Assembly (NCBI GenBank): GCA_031581145.1
Contig: JAVLBP010000002.1
Location: 62,001-126,000, forward strand
DNA: 64,000 nt
From: UBA8296 sp031581145
GTDB taxonomy: Bacteria > Bacteroidota > Rhodothermia > Balneolales > Balneolaceae
Reading direction: 5' to 3'
The position numbers and the translations under genes are program-made. The first letter of the stretch is position 1. Each line of letters starts with the position of its first letter. This document shows, in pieces, positions 35,016 to 44,647 of the stretch. The notes beneath the pieces were generated by a model. The model was given only the letters and a program-made list of their open reading frames with translations. It had not been told where the DNA came from and did no database searches.

Positions 35016-36328
35016 AGCGCCTGAATAGGTTCTTGGTTCATGGCACGACGGCTGGGCAAAATCGTCGCCGCGACGCAACATAACGTTGTACCCAAAAGCA
35101 CCGTCAACACGTCTCCACCTTGCAGTTGTACAGGATAAGCATCTAGCAAAAAGTCTGTCGATAATCGCAGCAAACCAAATTCACCCTGTAGCCACACCAA
35201 TCCCATGCCAAGCAGTGTCCCAAAACCAGCGCCCACAAGTCCAAGCCAAACACCATGAAGCCAGAATAAGGATCGCAGCTCTCGTTTTGAAAGACCCATC
35301 GTTCGAAGAATGGCAATTTCTTTCCGTTTTTGGATGACCATCATGGTGAGAGAGCCCACAATATTGAGCAATGCAACCAGCACGATCATAAAAAGAATCA
35401 ACGTGGCTCCACGTTTTTCGAGCTGCATCACGTCGTAAAGCGATTTTTGTTGATCATACCACGTTTGAAGTCGCCATTGATCGGATGGCCAGACCCCGGA
35501 TGCATCCATTCGGATCAAAAAGTCTCCCGCGTCATTAAAATCTTGAAGTCTTATATCGAGCGAGGTACCCCCGACGGGCACCCGTAATAGACGACGCGCG
35601 AGGCCCATGTCTAGCGTAGCCGTAGGTTCGCCTGTAATGGGGTGAGATGCGGTGAAGCCACGGATGTTGGCAATGAGGGGGCGAGTGGGGCGGACGGATG
35701 TGAGGGCTTGTTGAAGGCGGGGGGCGGAGAGCAGGCCAATCGGGTCGTCAATGGACCAACCTTGTTGGTTGGCCTGGTTTAATGAAATCAAAACTCCTGG
35801 CCGTCCATCTTTCACGGATAAATCTGAGTCACCATACAAGACTCGCTCCGATAAGTCATATGTATTCGGCGTGTCAAGCGAGTCATGGCCCTCGTCTTCT
35901 GCACCTTCCTGGCCATCGATTGACCTTGCTGATGATCGTCCTTCGTAGATCTGTGATTCTGCCATAACTGTAAGGAGCTTCGCCTCCCCTCTGGATCCTT
36001 CCTGACCCATCAGAATGGCTTTGCCTTCAATTCGAAGGCTTATATGATCCACATTAAGCTGTTGCTGAAGCCATTCTACCTGAGCTGATTCTGGAACCAC
36101 ATGGGGTTTCCCAATGGCCGTAATTCTAACGTGGGGATCTTCTGATAATAGCATCGACTGGACTTCTGCGTAGAACCCATTAAACACCGAAAGGATCGCA
36201 ATCAGTAGAGACGTCCCCAGGGCAATGCCTAGAATCGAGAGGAAGGACAACGTAGAACGAACGTCTCGCGGCCAACGTACGGCAAAAAGTTTATAGGCAA
36301 GAAACCATCTAGACCGCACATTAATCAT
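35003..36328 (-). CDS. LolC/LolE-like ABC transporter permease (FtsX type)
   Basis: 441 residues. One membrane helix near the N-terminus (about 26-50, SFLSILGIALGTSLLIAILSVFNGF), a large periplasmic domain, and three helices at the C-terminus with the FtsX pattern (LFMIVLVALLNIVGSLTMMVIQKRKEIAILRTMGLSKRELRSLFW). This layout matches LolC/LolE, which release lipoproteins from the inner membrane to LolA. The ATPase partner LolD is not in the window, so other MacB-type roles remain possible. The 3' end overlaps the MurF-like gene by 13 nt. Confidence 0.85.
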   Translation of the reverse strand: MINVRSRWFLAYKLFAVRWPRDVRSTLSFLSILGIALGTSLLIAILSVFNGFYAEVQSMLLSEDPHVRITAIGKPHVVPESAQVEWLQQQLNVDHISLRIEGKAILMGQEGSRGEAKLLTVMAESQIYEGRSSARSIDGQEGAEDEGHDSLDTPNTYDLSERVLYGDSDLSVKDGRPGVLISLNQANQQGWSIDDPIGLLSAPRLQQALTSVRPTRPLIANIRGFTASHPITGEPTATLDMGLARRLLRVPVGGTSLDIRLQDFNDAGDFLIRMDASGVWPSDQWRLQTWYDQQKSLYDVMQLEKRGATLILFMIVLVALLNIVGSLTMMVIQKRKEIAILRTMGLSKRELRSLFWLHGVWLGLVGAGFGTLLGMGLVWLQGEFGLLRLSTDFLLDAYPVQLQGGDVLTVLLGTTLCCVAATILPSRRAMNQEPIQALHSL

Positions 36329-36363
36329 GGATGAAGCTTCGTAGGATTAAAAAATTCATACCT

Positions 36364-36381
36364 TTAACATTCCATTAACAT
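36364..36381 (+). promoter_or_regulatory. PHO-box-like direct repeat upstream of glgB
   Basis: TTAACAT (36364-36370) recurs as TTAACAT (36375-36381), 11 nt apart, in the 86-nt gap between the permease and glgB and 34-51 nt before the glgB start. Direct heptamers with an 11-nt period are the pattern bound by PhoB/PhoP-type response regulators, and TTAACA matches the Bacillus PhoP half-site. The link to phosphate control is inference. Confidence 0.45.
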
Positions 36382-36414
36382 CTATGGAAGGCACATTCGA
36401 CGTGTAGGGCTTTC

Positions 36415-38619
36415 ATGAAATCTACTGATTTAAACATCGAGGAACTCGACTCGATTTCCAATGGATCGCTCTCGGATCCTTTTGGCCTATTTGGCGTCCA
36501 TCCAAGACGCTCTGGCAAAGGGTATGTTGTGAGGACCTTTCAACCACATGCCAAAAAAGTCACAGTCGTCCCTTCGCGTGGAAAAGGTGTAGAAGCAACA
36601 CAAATTACTCCTGAAGGGTTATTTGAAGCCATATTTCCCACAAGAAAACAACGATTTGAGTACTCGCTCGATATTCTCTACGCGGGAAAAAAGAGACCTG
36701 TGCAGGTGGAAGATCCCTACCGTTTTGGGTCACTTATTGAAGATGTTGACATCCATTTGTGGGCTGAAGGGACTCATACACAGGCTTGGAAGTTCATGGG
36801 CGCGCACCCAAAAACAGTCGGAGACATTGAAGGGACTCACTTTGTGGTTTGGGCTCCCAATGCATATCGCGTAAGTGTGGTTGGTGACTTCAATCAGTGG
36901 GACGGTCGTCGACATGGGATGCGGTTGCTCCACTCGATTGGGGTGTGGGAAATTTTTCTGCCCGGCATTGCACCCGGTGAGTCGTACAAATATGAACTAC
37001 AAACGACCCCTTTTGAGGCCCCTTTTTTGAAAGCCGATCCATATGGTCAGTTTGCGCAGCTTAGACCTCATACCGCCTCCGTTGTATGGAAAAATGGCTT
37101 TAATTGGAGTGATCACCAGTGGTTGAACCAACGGCGTCATACCTCCCATCGTAACGCTCCCATGTCCATCTATGAGGTACATGTTGGATCCTGGAAACGA
37201 GATCCTTCCAACCCAGAGCGCCTATTGAGTTATCAAGAAATTGCCAAAGACCTTATTCCATATGTGAAGGACCTTGGTTTTACACATGTTGAGCTCATGC
37301 CACTCACAGAGTATCCTTACGACCCTTCGTGGGGGTACCAAGTCACAGGATTTTTTGCCCCAACCAGCCGATACGGCTCCCCAGATGACTTAAAGTACCT
37401 GATCAATGAGTGTCACAACGCTGGCATTGGTGTGATTTTGGATTGGGTGCCAGCACATTTTACGAAAGATGACCATGGCTTGCGTCGCTTTGATGGAACA
37501 GCACTCTACGAGCATGAAGACCCACGCCTGGGAGAGCACAAGGATTGGGGGACAGCTATCTTCAATTATGGCCGAGCAGAGGTGCTTAATTTTCTCCTTT
37601 CAAGTGCTAACTATTGGATTCAAGAGTTTCACATAGATGGACTGCGGGTAGATGCCGTCGCTTCGATGCTCTATCTTGATTATTCTCGAGAGGAAGGACA
37701 ATGGATTCCAAACAAACACGGGGGACGAGAAAATTTAGAGGCTATTCACTTTCTTCAGCGGTTCAACACGGTCCTACATGAGCAAAGTCCAGGGATTTGC
37801 ACCTTTGCCGAGGAGTCTACGTCGTGGCAGGGTGTGACACGACCCGTCCATTATGGGGGTTTAGGGTTCGATTTTAAGTGGAATATGGGGTGGATGAATG
37901 ACACGCTTACCTACATAGAGCGGGATCCTGTGTACAGGAAGTTTCACCATCAAGATCTAACCTTTTCGTTGATCTATGCCTTTTCTGAGCAATTTGTCCT
38001 CCCTTTTTCTCATGATGAAGTGGTACACGGCAAGGGCTCGCTGGCAGCCAAAATGCCGGGAGATGATTGGCAGCAACTGGCCAATCTTCGCCTCCTACTA
38101 GCCTATCAATTTGGTCACCCTGGAAAGAAGCTCCTTTTTATGGGGCAAGAATTTGGCCAGTGGAATGAGTGGACCGAGGCTCATTCCTTAGATTGGCACC
38201 TTACACAGTGGGACCGTCATCAAGGCATCCAAAGAATGGTCAAGGATTTAAATCACCTCCTGCAAAAAGAGCCTGCATTGCATAACATGGATCACCACTG
38301 GGAGGGCTTTGAATGGGTAGATTTCAATGATCATGAGCGCAGCCTATTATCTTTTTTGAGAAAGACGCATGACCCCAATGACACGCTGCTTTGTGTCTGC
38401 AATTTTACCCCTTCTGTGGTAAAGAATTATACCCTTGGGGCCCCAAAAGAAGGGCCCTATGAGGTGCTTTTTAATAGCGATTCCACCTATTATGGTGGCT
38501 CAAATGTGGGTGGAACAGCGCCTCATGCCTCACCCACGCCTTGGCAGGGTCAGCCAACGAGCCTCTCGTTAACGCTACCACCCTTGGCGATGATGATCCT
38601 AAAACCCTCCAACGTTTAA
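36415..38619 (+). CDS. glgB: 1,4-alpha-glucan branching enzyme
   Basis: Forms alpha-1,6 branches in glycogen (GH13). 734 residues, usual length. Two N-terminal CBM48-like modules (the second around HFVVWAPNAYRVSVVGDFNQWDG), then the barrel with PYDPSWGYQVTGFFAP, the nucleophile region DGLRVDAVASMLYLDY, the acid/base Glu in FAEESTSW, and LPFSHDEVVHGKGSL. First gene of a plus-strand run with malQ, comA and the glycogen synthase domain; a PHO-box-like repeat lies upstream. Confidence 0.98.
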   Translation: MKSTDLNIEELDSISNGSLSDPFGLFGVHPRRSGKGYVVRTFQPHAKKVTVVPSRGKGVEATQITPEGLFEAIFPTRKQRFEYSLDILYAGKKRPVQVEDPYRFGSLIEDVDIHLWAEGTHTQAWKFMGAHPKTVGDIEGTHFVVWAPNAYRVSVVGDFNQWDGRRHGMRLLHSIGVWEIFLPGIAPGESYKYELQTTPFEAPFLKADPYGQFAQLRPHTASVVWKNGFNWSDHQWLNQRRHTSHRNAPMSIYEVHVGSWKRDPSNPERLLSYQEIAKDLIPYVKDLGFTHVELMPLTEYPYDPSWGYQVTGFFAPTSRYGSPDDLKYLINECHNAGIGVILDWVPAHFTKDDHGLRRFDGTALYEHEDPRLGEHKDWGTAIFNYGRAEVLNFLLSSANYWIQEFHIDGLRVDAVASMLYLDYSREEGQWIPNKHGGRENLEAIHFLQRFNTVLHEQSPGICTFAEESTSWQGVTRPVHYGGLGFDFKWNMGWMNDTLTYIERDPVYRKFHHQDLTFSLIYAFSEQFVLPFSHDEVVHGKGSLAAKMPGDDWQQLANLRLLLAYQFGHPGKKLLFMGQEFGQWNEWTEAHSLDWHLTQWDRHQGIQRMVKDLNHLLQKEPALHNMDHHWEGFEWVDFNDHERSLLSFLRKTHDPNDTLLCVCNFTPSVVKNYTLGAPKEGPYEVLFNSDSTYYGGSNVGGTAPHASPTPWQGQPTSLSLTLPPLAMMILKPSNV

Positions 38620-38632
38620 CGAAGCAGCACAA

Positions 38633-40183
38633 ATGCGTTTCCCTCGATCCTGCGGCATTCTTGTCCACCCCACTAGTTTTCCCTCGCCGTTCGGAACAGG
38701 CGATTTTGGACCGGGTGCAGACTCCTTTCTTGAGCTACTAGAACAAACAAATCAAAGTATTTGGCAGGTATTGCCGTTGACCCCTATTGGGTACGGTGAC
38801 TCTCCATATGCTAGTTATTCGGCCTTTGCCGGCAACACTCTTCTTATCAGCCCGGAGCGTTTAAAGGACCAAGGATGGCTGACTCTCGACGAGATCTATG
38901 CTGAGACTGTTGAAAGTCGTTGGCAGGCTGATTATAAGGCGAGCCGGCGGCTTCGTGAACCCCTTTTTCGGTTAGCTTTTGATCGATTCAAGTCTCAAAA
39001 GGGGGACGCTAAAGAGACTCATCAACGCCAAATGGACGCTTTTGTTCTTCGCAATGAGCACTGGCTCCCTGACTATGCGCTGTTCATAACACTGGCTCAA
39101 GAAGCGAATTTTTCCCCTTGGACAACCTGGGATGCTGGATTGCGCAAACGCACAAAAACTGCCTTAGAGAAGGCCCAAAGCCATTATGCTGAGGAGATTG
39201 AATACCAAATGTGGCTCCAATGGGTCTTTTCCATGCAATGGGGTGCACTCAAACAACGTGCAAACGACAAAGGGATACGAATCGTGGGCGATATTCCCAT
39301 TTTTGTTGACCATAATAGTGCCGATGTGTGGGTCCATCGCAAACAATTTGCACTGGACAAGGATGGACATCCTACCCATGTAGCAGGAGTGCCGCCCGAT
39401 TATTTTAGTGAAACAGGGCAACGTTGGGGCAATCCCCATTATCGGTGGTCAGTCATGGCCAAAGATGGCTACACATGGTGGGTTCAGCGTTTTGCACAAA
39501 TGTTCCACCTTTTTGACGCAATTCGTGTCGACCATTTTCGTGGTTTTGATGAGTATTGGGAGATCCCTGCCGATGAACCAACAGCTATCCAGGGTCGTTG
39601 GGTACAAGGGCCTCGTCACGACTTGTTCAACACCATTCGGGAATCGTTGGGAGAATTGCCCATTATTGCGGAGGATTTGGGACTCACAACGCCCACTGTG
39701 GAGCAGTTGAGGGACGATTTTGATTTTCCTGGGATGAAGGTTCTCCAGTTTGCGTTTGATAGCGATACTTCCAATAGCTTTTTACCCCATAATTATCCTC
39801 AAAACGCTGTCGTGTATACCGGTACGCATGATAATGACACCTCAAAAGGGTGGTATGACAAAGCCTCGGAAGAAGAAAAGCACCGAATGCGAGTCTACAC
39901 GCGAAGCTCTGGAGATGATGTAGCGTGGGAGCTGATTCGATTGGCCATGTTGTCCACAGCAGACCAAGCCATTATCCCCTTACAGGATTATTACTCGTTA
40001 CCAGGCGATCACAGAATGAACCTACCCGGCACCGTTGGCTCCAATTGGCAATGGCGCTACACACACCCAATGTTGGAGCAACTCGATCGAGATCGTATCA
40101 AAGAGTTGGTTTCGTTGAGCTACCGAGGCCGCGAGAAAGGGAAGCCAGTGGCTTCGGCGTCAAATCCTTCAACAAGTCTGTAA
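38633..40183 (+). CDS. malQ: 4-alpha-glucanotransferase
   Basis: Transfers alpha-1,4-glucan chains and can release glucose (GH77). 516 residues, of the short MalQ type. Landmarks: SCGILVHPTSFPSPFGTGDFG, YASYSAFAGN, the catalytic Asp in IRVDHFRGF, Glu in IAEDLG and Asp in TGTHDNDT. Starts 13 nt after glgB, so the two are very probably one operon. Confidence 0.97.
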   Translation: MRFPRSCGILVHPTSFPSPFGTGDFGPGADSFLELLEQTNQSIWQVLPLTPIGYGDSPYASYSAFAGNTLLISPERLKDQGWLTLDEIYAETVESRWQADYKASRRLREPLFRLAFDRFKSQKGDAKETHQRQMDAFVLRNEHWLPDYALFITLAQEANFSPWTTWDAGLRKRTKTALEKAQSHYAEEIEYQMWLQWVFSMQWGALKQRANDKGIRIVGDIPIFVDHNSADVWVHRKQFALDKDGHPTHVAGVPPDYFSETGQRWGNPHYRWSVMAKDGYTWWVQRFAQMFHLFDAIRVDHFRGFDEYWEIPADEPTAIQGRWVQGPRHDLFNTIRESLGELPIIAEDLGLTTPTVEQLRDDFDFPGMKVLQFAFDSDTSNSFLPHNYPQNAVVYTGTHDNDTSKGWYDKASEEEKHRMRVYTRSSGDDVAWELIRLAMLSTADQAIIPLQDYYSLPGDHRMNLPGTVGSNWQWRYTHPMLEQLDRDRIKELVSLSYRGREKGKPVASASNPSTSL

Positions 40184-40278
40184 GCTTTGGAAACCCCAAG
40201 GAATTGAGAAGGTTTACAATCGTTGATCAATTTTGTAACTTAATAGTTTAGGCGGAATAGCCAAAAAAATTGAGTCCG

Positions 40279-41085
40279 ATGCTCTCAAATCTACCGAATC
40301 GTGCTGAAAAGCCACGTAGCGCTGGCGTTACGATGGTGCTAGACAAAGGATATAGCGTTCGTCAAGCCGAAGATCACTGCCAAGTTGCAGCCCCCTACAC
40401 GGACGTTGTCAAGCTTGGATGGGGCACAAGCCTCGTTACGCAACATGTTGAGGAGAAAATCGCCGTGTACCGAGGCCACGACATTCCGGTATATCTCGGT
40501 GGCACGTTGTTCGAGGCTTATGTGCTACGTAACCAATTAGATGACTACATAGATCTTCTAAAGTCCCATAATATTTGCACCGTGGAGGTCTCTAATGGGA
40601 CCATTTGGCTCTCAGATCAGCGCAAGTGTGATATTATCAAAGAGCTTAGCCAAGAATTTAACGTCCTTTCTGAGATAGGATCCAAAAACCCCAACGAAAT
40701 CATCCCTCCATACAAATGGGTAAGGATGATTAATCGCGAATTGGAGGCTGGAGCCACAAAAATTATTTGTGAAGCCAGAGAAAGTGGCACTGTTGGCGTT
40801 TTTAGGCCTAATGGAGAGGTTCGGTCGGGGCTTATTGATGAAATCACAGACCAAATTCCACAGAAGAATTTGATATTTGAGGCCCCTCAAAAAGAGCAAC
40901 AAGTTTGGTTCATCCGAAAATTTGGGAGCAATGTGAACCTCGGAAATATCGCTCCAGCCGACGTGATTTCCGTGGAGACGCTCCGTTTGGGTCTACGAAG
41001 CGATACCCTTTTTGACTTCTTCAATGTCGATAATGAACCCTTAATGAGTCGATCCAAGCCCGAAAAAAGCCATCGAAAGGCTTAA
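40279..41085 (+). CDS. comA: Phosphosulfolactate synthase
   Basis: Adds sulfite to phosphoenolpyruvate to make (2R)-phospho-3-sulfolactate. About 268 residues from the ATG at 40279 (a TTG at 40270 would add three). The barrel shows TMVLDKGYSV, DVVKLGWGTSLV, YLGGTLFEAYVL, EVSNGTIWL, SEIGSKNP, IICEARESGTVGVF and FEAPQKEQQVWFIRKFGSNVNLGNI, the conserved blocks of ComA (and its plant relative HSA32). With ComB at 16541-17317 it completes sulfolactate formation. It lies between malQ and the glycogen synthase domain on the same strand, after an 86-nt or longer gap. Confidence 0.93.
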   Translation: MLSNLPNRAEKPRSAGVTMVLDKGYSVRQAEDHCQVAAPYTDVVKLGWGTSLVTQHVEEKIAVYRGHDIPVYLGGTLFEAYVLRNQLDDYIDLLKSHNICTVEVSNGTIWLSDQRKCDIIKELSQEFNVLSEIGSKNPNEIIPPYKWVRMINRELEAGATKIICEARESGTVGVFRPNGEVRSGLIDEITDQIPQKNLIFEAPQKEQQVWFIRKFGSNVNLGNIAPADVISVETLRLGLRSDTLFDFFNVDNEPLMSRSKPEKSHRKA

Positions 41086-41112
41086 GGGGACTTCGCTCCG
41101 AGCATTGAACCT

Positions 41113-41919
41113 ATGAATATCCTCTACGCTGCTGCTGAAATCGCCCCTTTTGCTCGCATGAGTAATACAGCGGACTTACTCCGATTTTTGCCGGCCTCGT
41201 TACAGGATCGAGGCTTCCAGATTCGCATCACATTGCCAAAGTATGGTTCAATTGTGGATCGTCGCAATCGACTCCATGAAGTCATCCGTCTAGCAGGGAT
41301 TGAGGTGGATCTTGCAGGCAAGAGCGAGAGTATGAAAATCAAGGTGGCAAGCATACCAAATGCAAAGCTTCAGGTCTATTTTCTTGATAACGACACGTAC
41401 TACAAGCGCAAGGCCCTTTTCAAAGATCCCAAAACCGATGAGTTTTATGAGGATCATGATGAAAGGCTTTTGTTCTACAACAAAGGAATCATTGAAACCG
41501 TCATTCGTTGGGGTTGGAAACCCGATATAATCCATTGTCATGACTGGCCCGCAGGATTGGTTCCATTGCTAGTCCGGACACTCTACAAAGACCATCCCTT
41601 ATTCCAAGACACCAAGATTGTCTACAATTTGCATCATCCCGTGAATGAGGGGTTCCTCGAAGGGGCAAGCATCCTAGAAAAAGCAGGCCTTCCAGAAGAT
41701 GTTGACATCTCTTCTTATGTCAATGATGGAAAATTGGATGTCTTAGATGCAGGACTTCGTCATAGTGATGTCGTCGTTACCGGGAATGAGCTCAAGGATG
41801 AGTTTGATCCTTATTTCAAAAAGTACAACCATACACCCGTGAAAATCCAAGGGTCCCCTGAGGATGTCAGTGCATCCTTCTCAGACTTCTACCGACAACT
41901 AAGACCCGATGTCGATTAA
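41113..41919 (+). CDS. Glycogen synthase N-terminal (GT5) domain protein
   Basis: 268 residues resembling only the N-terminal half of GT5 glycogen/starch synthase: MNILYAAAEIAPFARMSN at the start, a conserved ITLPKYGSIVDRR, PDIIHCHDWPAGLVPLL and VYNLHHPVNEGF. The usual ADP-glucose motif KTGGLADV is replaced by RMSNTADL, and the C-terminal GT1-like domain with its nucleotide site is absent. Comparable short forms next to DUF4270 genes occur in Bacteroidota. It may be a regulator, a partner of a separate domain, or inactive; catalysis is doubtful. The next gene is DUF4270, 17 nt on. Confidence 0.85.
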   Translation: MNILYAAAEIAPFARMSNTADLLRFLPASLQDRGFQIRITLPKYGSIVDRRNRLHEVIRLAGIEVDLAGKSESMKIKVASIPNAKLQVYFLDNDTYYKRKALFKDPKTDEFYEDHDERLLFYNKGIIETVIRWGWKPDIIHCHDWPAGLVPLLVRTLYKDHPLFQDTKIVYNLHHPVNEGFLEGASILEKAGLPEDVDISSYVNDGKLDVLDAGLRHSDVVVTGNELKDEFDPYFKKYNHTPVKIQGSPEDVSASFSDFYRQLRPDVD

Positions 41920-41936
41920 GGAGTTTTTAACCGCCT

Positions 41937-43211
41937 ATGCAATCCAGCAGACCTAGCATCCGTTACTCTTTCATGATGCCATTTAAACATATTCGTCGAC
42001 AATCCCTATTCAAAGGAATGAGCTCTATCGGCTTGATTCTCCTTCTCTTTGCAGGGTGTGAAGAGCCAGGAGTCGTTGGAGGTGCCTTTATCGATGATGA
42101 GGGTAATCTTGTCACCAATGAATTTCCTGTCAAGGAGATGACCCCAACGTCGTCGGTGAGCTACTCAGGGCGGTTGGATGTGGTCCCCATGGGGCATTAC
42201 ACCGATCCCTTATTTGGTGAGGTGACAAGCATTGGGTTAATTCGACCCGATTTGAACTCCGTTAATTTGAATCGCATCGATTCCACAGAGCAGGTGGGTC
42301 TAAAATTAGTCTTTAACGGAACAGAATATGGGGATACTCTCTCGACAGCTTTCTTTGATGTCTATGAGGTGGCGGAGCCTTGGCGAGGGAGACAACTCCG
42401 TTATGGCGATGACATCAGCTTCGATCGAAACAAAAAGATTGGCTCATTTTCCATAGCAGAGGCTGACACCGCAGTGATCCCCATGCCAGAGGATTGGATT
42501 TTCCAGTATAATGGGTTCATCTCTGATACAACCGGTGCCACAGATTCAACATACGTTTTTGACATGCCTGGCTTAGCTATTGTACCAGACGTCTCAAGAT
42601 CCGAAAAAATGGTGTTTTTAGATCTAGGGACGGATGCCTCGGGAGTCGTTGAAAGTGAAACCACTCGGCTCTTCTCTGAAGACACAACAGGAACATTTCA
42701 ATACCAACGGATGGCCGATTGGGGCGCTGCCGTGCAACGTGACCCTTCTGCAATACAGCCTCAAACAAGCTACAAGGCCATGAATACCTTTGAGTCTTTC
42801 CAAAAGGTTGATTACGAATTTACTCGTGAAAGTTTGGTTTCACAGAATTTGGCACGTGTAGAGATGATTTTTTATGAGGATACTCAACTCCTAGAACAGT
42901 CCTTGCCAGGCAGTCATGTTCGCCCGGCCGTCACTCAAGCAAATATTCACATTGTCGATGAGGGGGATGTAGGCGAAGAGGTCTTTGCGGGTTCACCTGT
43001 CTTTACGGCCTCTAGAGACACAGCCATTAACGGGTTCAGGTTTAACTTAACGAGTACGGCAAATCTATTTCTGTTTGATACGCTGCAGACCCACAACTAT
43101 TACCTGACTGTTGAGTCCAACAACGGATTGTTGCAACAAACAGTGTTGCACGGCCCAGAGTCTTCCGATGAATCCAAACGACCTCACATCATTGTTACAG
43201 CGATTGAATAA
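41937..43211 (+). CDS. DUF4270-type lipoprotein
   Basis: A secreted lipoprotein of up to 424 residues: LILLLFAGC is the lipobox, with Glu-Glu after the cysteine, followed by GVVGGAFIDDEG, TSSVSYSGRLDVVPMGHYTDPLFGEVTS, the usual opening of DUF4270 proteins. Function unknown. Several in-frame ATGs precede the signal peptide; the first (41937) is kept. It follows the glycogen synthase domain, a gene order seen in Bacteroidota, and is followed 1 nt later by a predicted barrel. Confidence 0.85.
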   Translation: MQSSRPSIRYSFMMPFKHIRRQSLFKGMSSIGLILLLFAGCEEPGVVGGAFIDDEGNLVTNEFPVKEMTPTSSVSYSGRLDVVPMGHYTDPLFGEVTSIGLIRPDLNSVNLNRIDSTEQVGLKLVFNGTEYGDTLSTAFFDVYEVAEPWRGRQLRYGDDISFDRNKKIGSFSIAEADTAVIPMPEDWIFQYNGFISDTTGATDSTYVFDMPGLAIVPDVSRSEKMVFLDLGTDASGVVESETTRLFSEDTTGTFQYQRMADWGAAVQRDPSAIQPQTSYKAMNTFESFQKVDYEFTRESLVSQNLARVEMIFYEDTQLLEQSLPGSHVRPAVTQANIHIVDEGDVGEEVFAGSPVFTASRDTAINGFRFNLTSTANLFLFDTLQTHNYYLTVESNNGLLQQTVLHGPESSDESKRPHIIVTAIE

Positions 43212-43212
43212 G

Positions 43213-44562
43213 ATGACGAAAGATAGTTTGCACCACAGGACGAATCGGCTTTCCATGATCGTAGGTTTCATGGGGTTGGGTTTGATGGCATTATTGGGTA
43301 ACCCAAGCACCACTTGGGCTCAAAATGATGACACACCCGTCGCTAAAAGTGGCTCCATCTATTCATATCCAGGTTTTGGCATGCCTGTTGACGTGATTGG
43401 GGCAACCACGGTCACCACGGGATTGTCTGGGATAGGAATGTATGATCCTACGACGTCTAATTTATCCAACCCAGGGGTTTGGGCATTGTACCGCTATTCT
43501 GTTGGGAGTTTTCAGTTTGGTCTGACAAACCATCATGCGGAAGACTCCTTTGGATCAGCTGAGAATTCCCTATTCAGCCTAGATCAATTTCATTTTGTAG
43601 CACCCTTAATCAAAGGAAGGTTAGGGCTATCGGTGTCGTTAAGCCCAATGACCCGATCCAATTTCCGACTCTATCAAGAAGGGACATTCACAGCAGGGCC
43701 CGACAACATCACATTCGGTATTGATGAGCAGGGTGCCGGTGGAATGAGTCGATTTGAAGTTGGATTAGGATACCGAATCACACGTGGTCTATCTGTTGGT
43801 GCAGCGATTGGATCCTATGTTACGTCGCTGGATAATGAGACGTTTATCTATTTCTCCTCCTTAAGATACACACCTGTCGCCTTCTCAGAATCGTTCAGAG
43901 GATCAGACCTAGGGGCTAGGTTTGGTCTGTTTTACCGCACGCAACCCAAGGAAGATCGCGCCTACGATGTTGAGCTTGGGGCAACGTTTCAACCAAGCAT
44001 TGAAATGGAGCTTGAACGGAGCAAAGAAGGGTTCAAATCCATTGGTGGGCAAACACAACTGGTGAATCTCGATATTGATCAACGTAACCAGTTTGGTCTA
44101 ATCAAAACGGCTCCTGAGCTGGCCGTAGGGGGGACGATGACATGGAATCGTGCCACAATGATTACGGCTGAATGGATGCAACAACAGTGGGAAGAGGCAC
44201 GATTTGAGCTCGACACCGATGAAGAGGCGATGTACTCAAACCGAACAAAGGTAGGAGTAGGTGTTCAGTACCACCCTTTCCGACGCGTTACCAAAAACGG
44301 CTTCTTTCATAATATGAAGTATGCTCTTGGTTTCTCTCACGATACGGGACACCTCACCATCTCTGGAAACGATATCGTTACAAACAAGCTTGTGTTAGGG
44401 CTTGGCCTCCCAGGAAGACGATCAACATCTAGTGTTGATTTTACCTTTACGGTCGGTTCCAGGGGTACAGAGCTCGATAATCTGCCAGTTGAAACCATTT
44501 GGGGCGTTGGGGTTTCATTAAATTTGGCAGAAATCATGTTTGTAAGACCAAAATTTCAGTAA
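43213..44562 (+). CDS. Predicted FadL/OmpP1-like outer membrane barrel protein
   Basis: 449 residues from the ATG at 43213, 1 nt after the DUF4270 stop (upstream frame continues into that gene, so the longer frame is not used). A signal peptide ends near TWAQND. The body alternates beta-strands with short loops, opening with SYPGFGMPVDVIGATTVTTGLSGIGMYDPTTSNLSNPG, similar to OmpP1/FadL-type barrels, and ends GVGVSLNLAEIMFVRPKFQ with a terminal aromatic. No catalytic motif. The substrate, if any, is unknown. Confidence 0.65.
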   Translation: MTKDSLHHRTNRLSMIVGFMGLGLMALLGNPSTTWAQNDDTPVAKSGSIYSYPGFGMPVDVIGATTVTTGLSGIGMYDPTTSNLSNPGVWALYRYSVGSFQFGLTNHHAEDSFGSAENSLFSLDQFHFVAPLIKGRLGLSVSLSPMTRSNFRLYQEGTFTAGPDNITFGIDEQGAGGMSRFEVGLGYRITRGLSVGAAIGSYVTSLDNETFIYFSSLRYTPVAFSESFRGSDLGARFGLFYRTQPKEDRAYDVELGATFQPSIEMELERSKEGFKSIGGQTQLVNLDIDQRNQFGLIKTAPELAVGGTMTWNRATMITAEWMQQQWEEARFELDTDEEAMYSNRTKVGVGVQYHPFRRVTKNGFFHNMKYALGFSHDTGHLTISGNDIVTNKLVLGLGLPGRRSTSSVDFTFTVGSRGTELDNLPVETIWGVGVSLNLAEIMFVRPKFQ

Positions 44563-44580
44563 GTTCCTATACAAATGTAG

Positions 44581-44608
44581 TGTACAAACAGAAATGTACA
44601 AACAGATA
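44581..44608 (+). repeat. 14-bp tandem duplication upstream of the TPR gene
   Basis: TGTACAAACAGAAA (44581-44594) and TGTACAAACAGATA (44595-44608) differ at one position and lie in the 85-nt gap after the barrel gene, about 40 nt before the TPR start at 44648. TGTACA is itself palindromic, so a paired operator is possible. Confidence 0.7.
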
Positions 44609-44647
44609 GTAGTTTAAACAGTAAGTGACATTCTTAATTTTATACTC

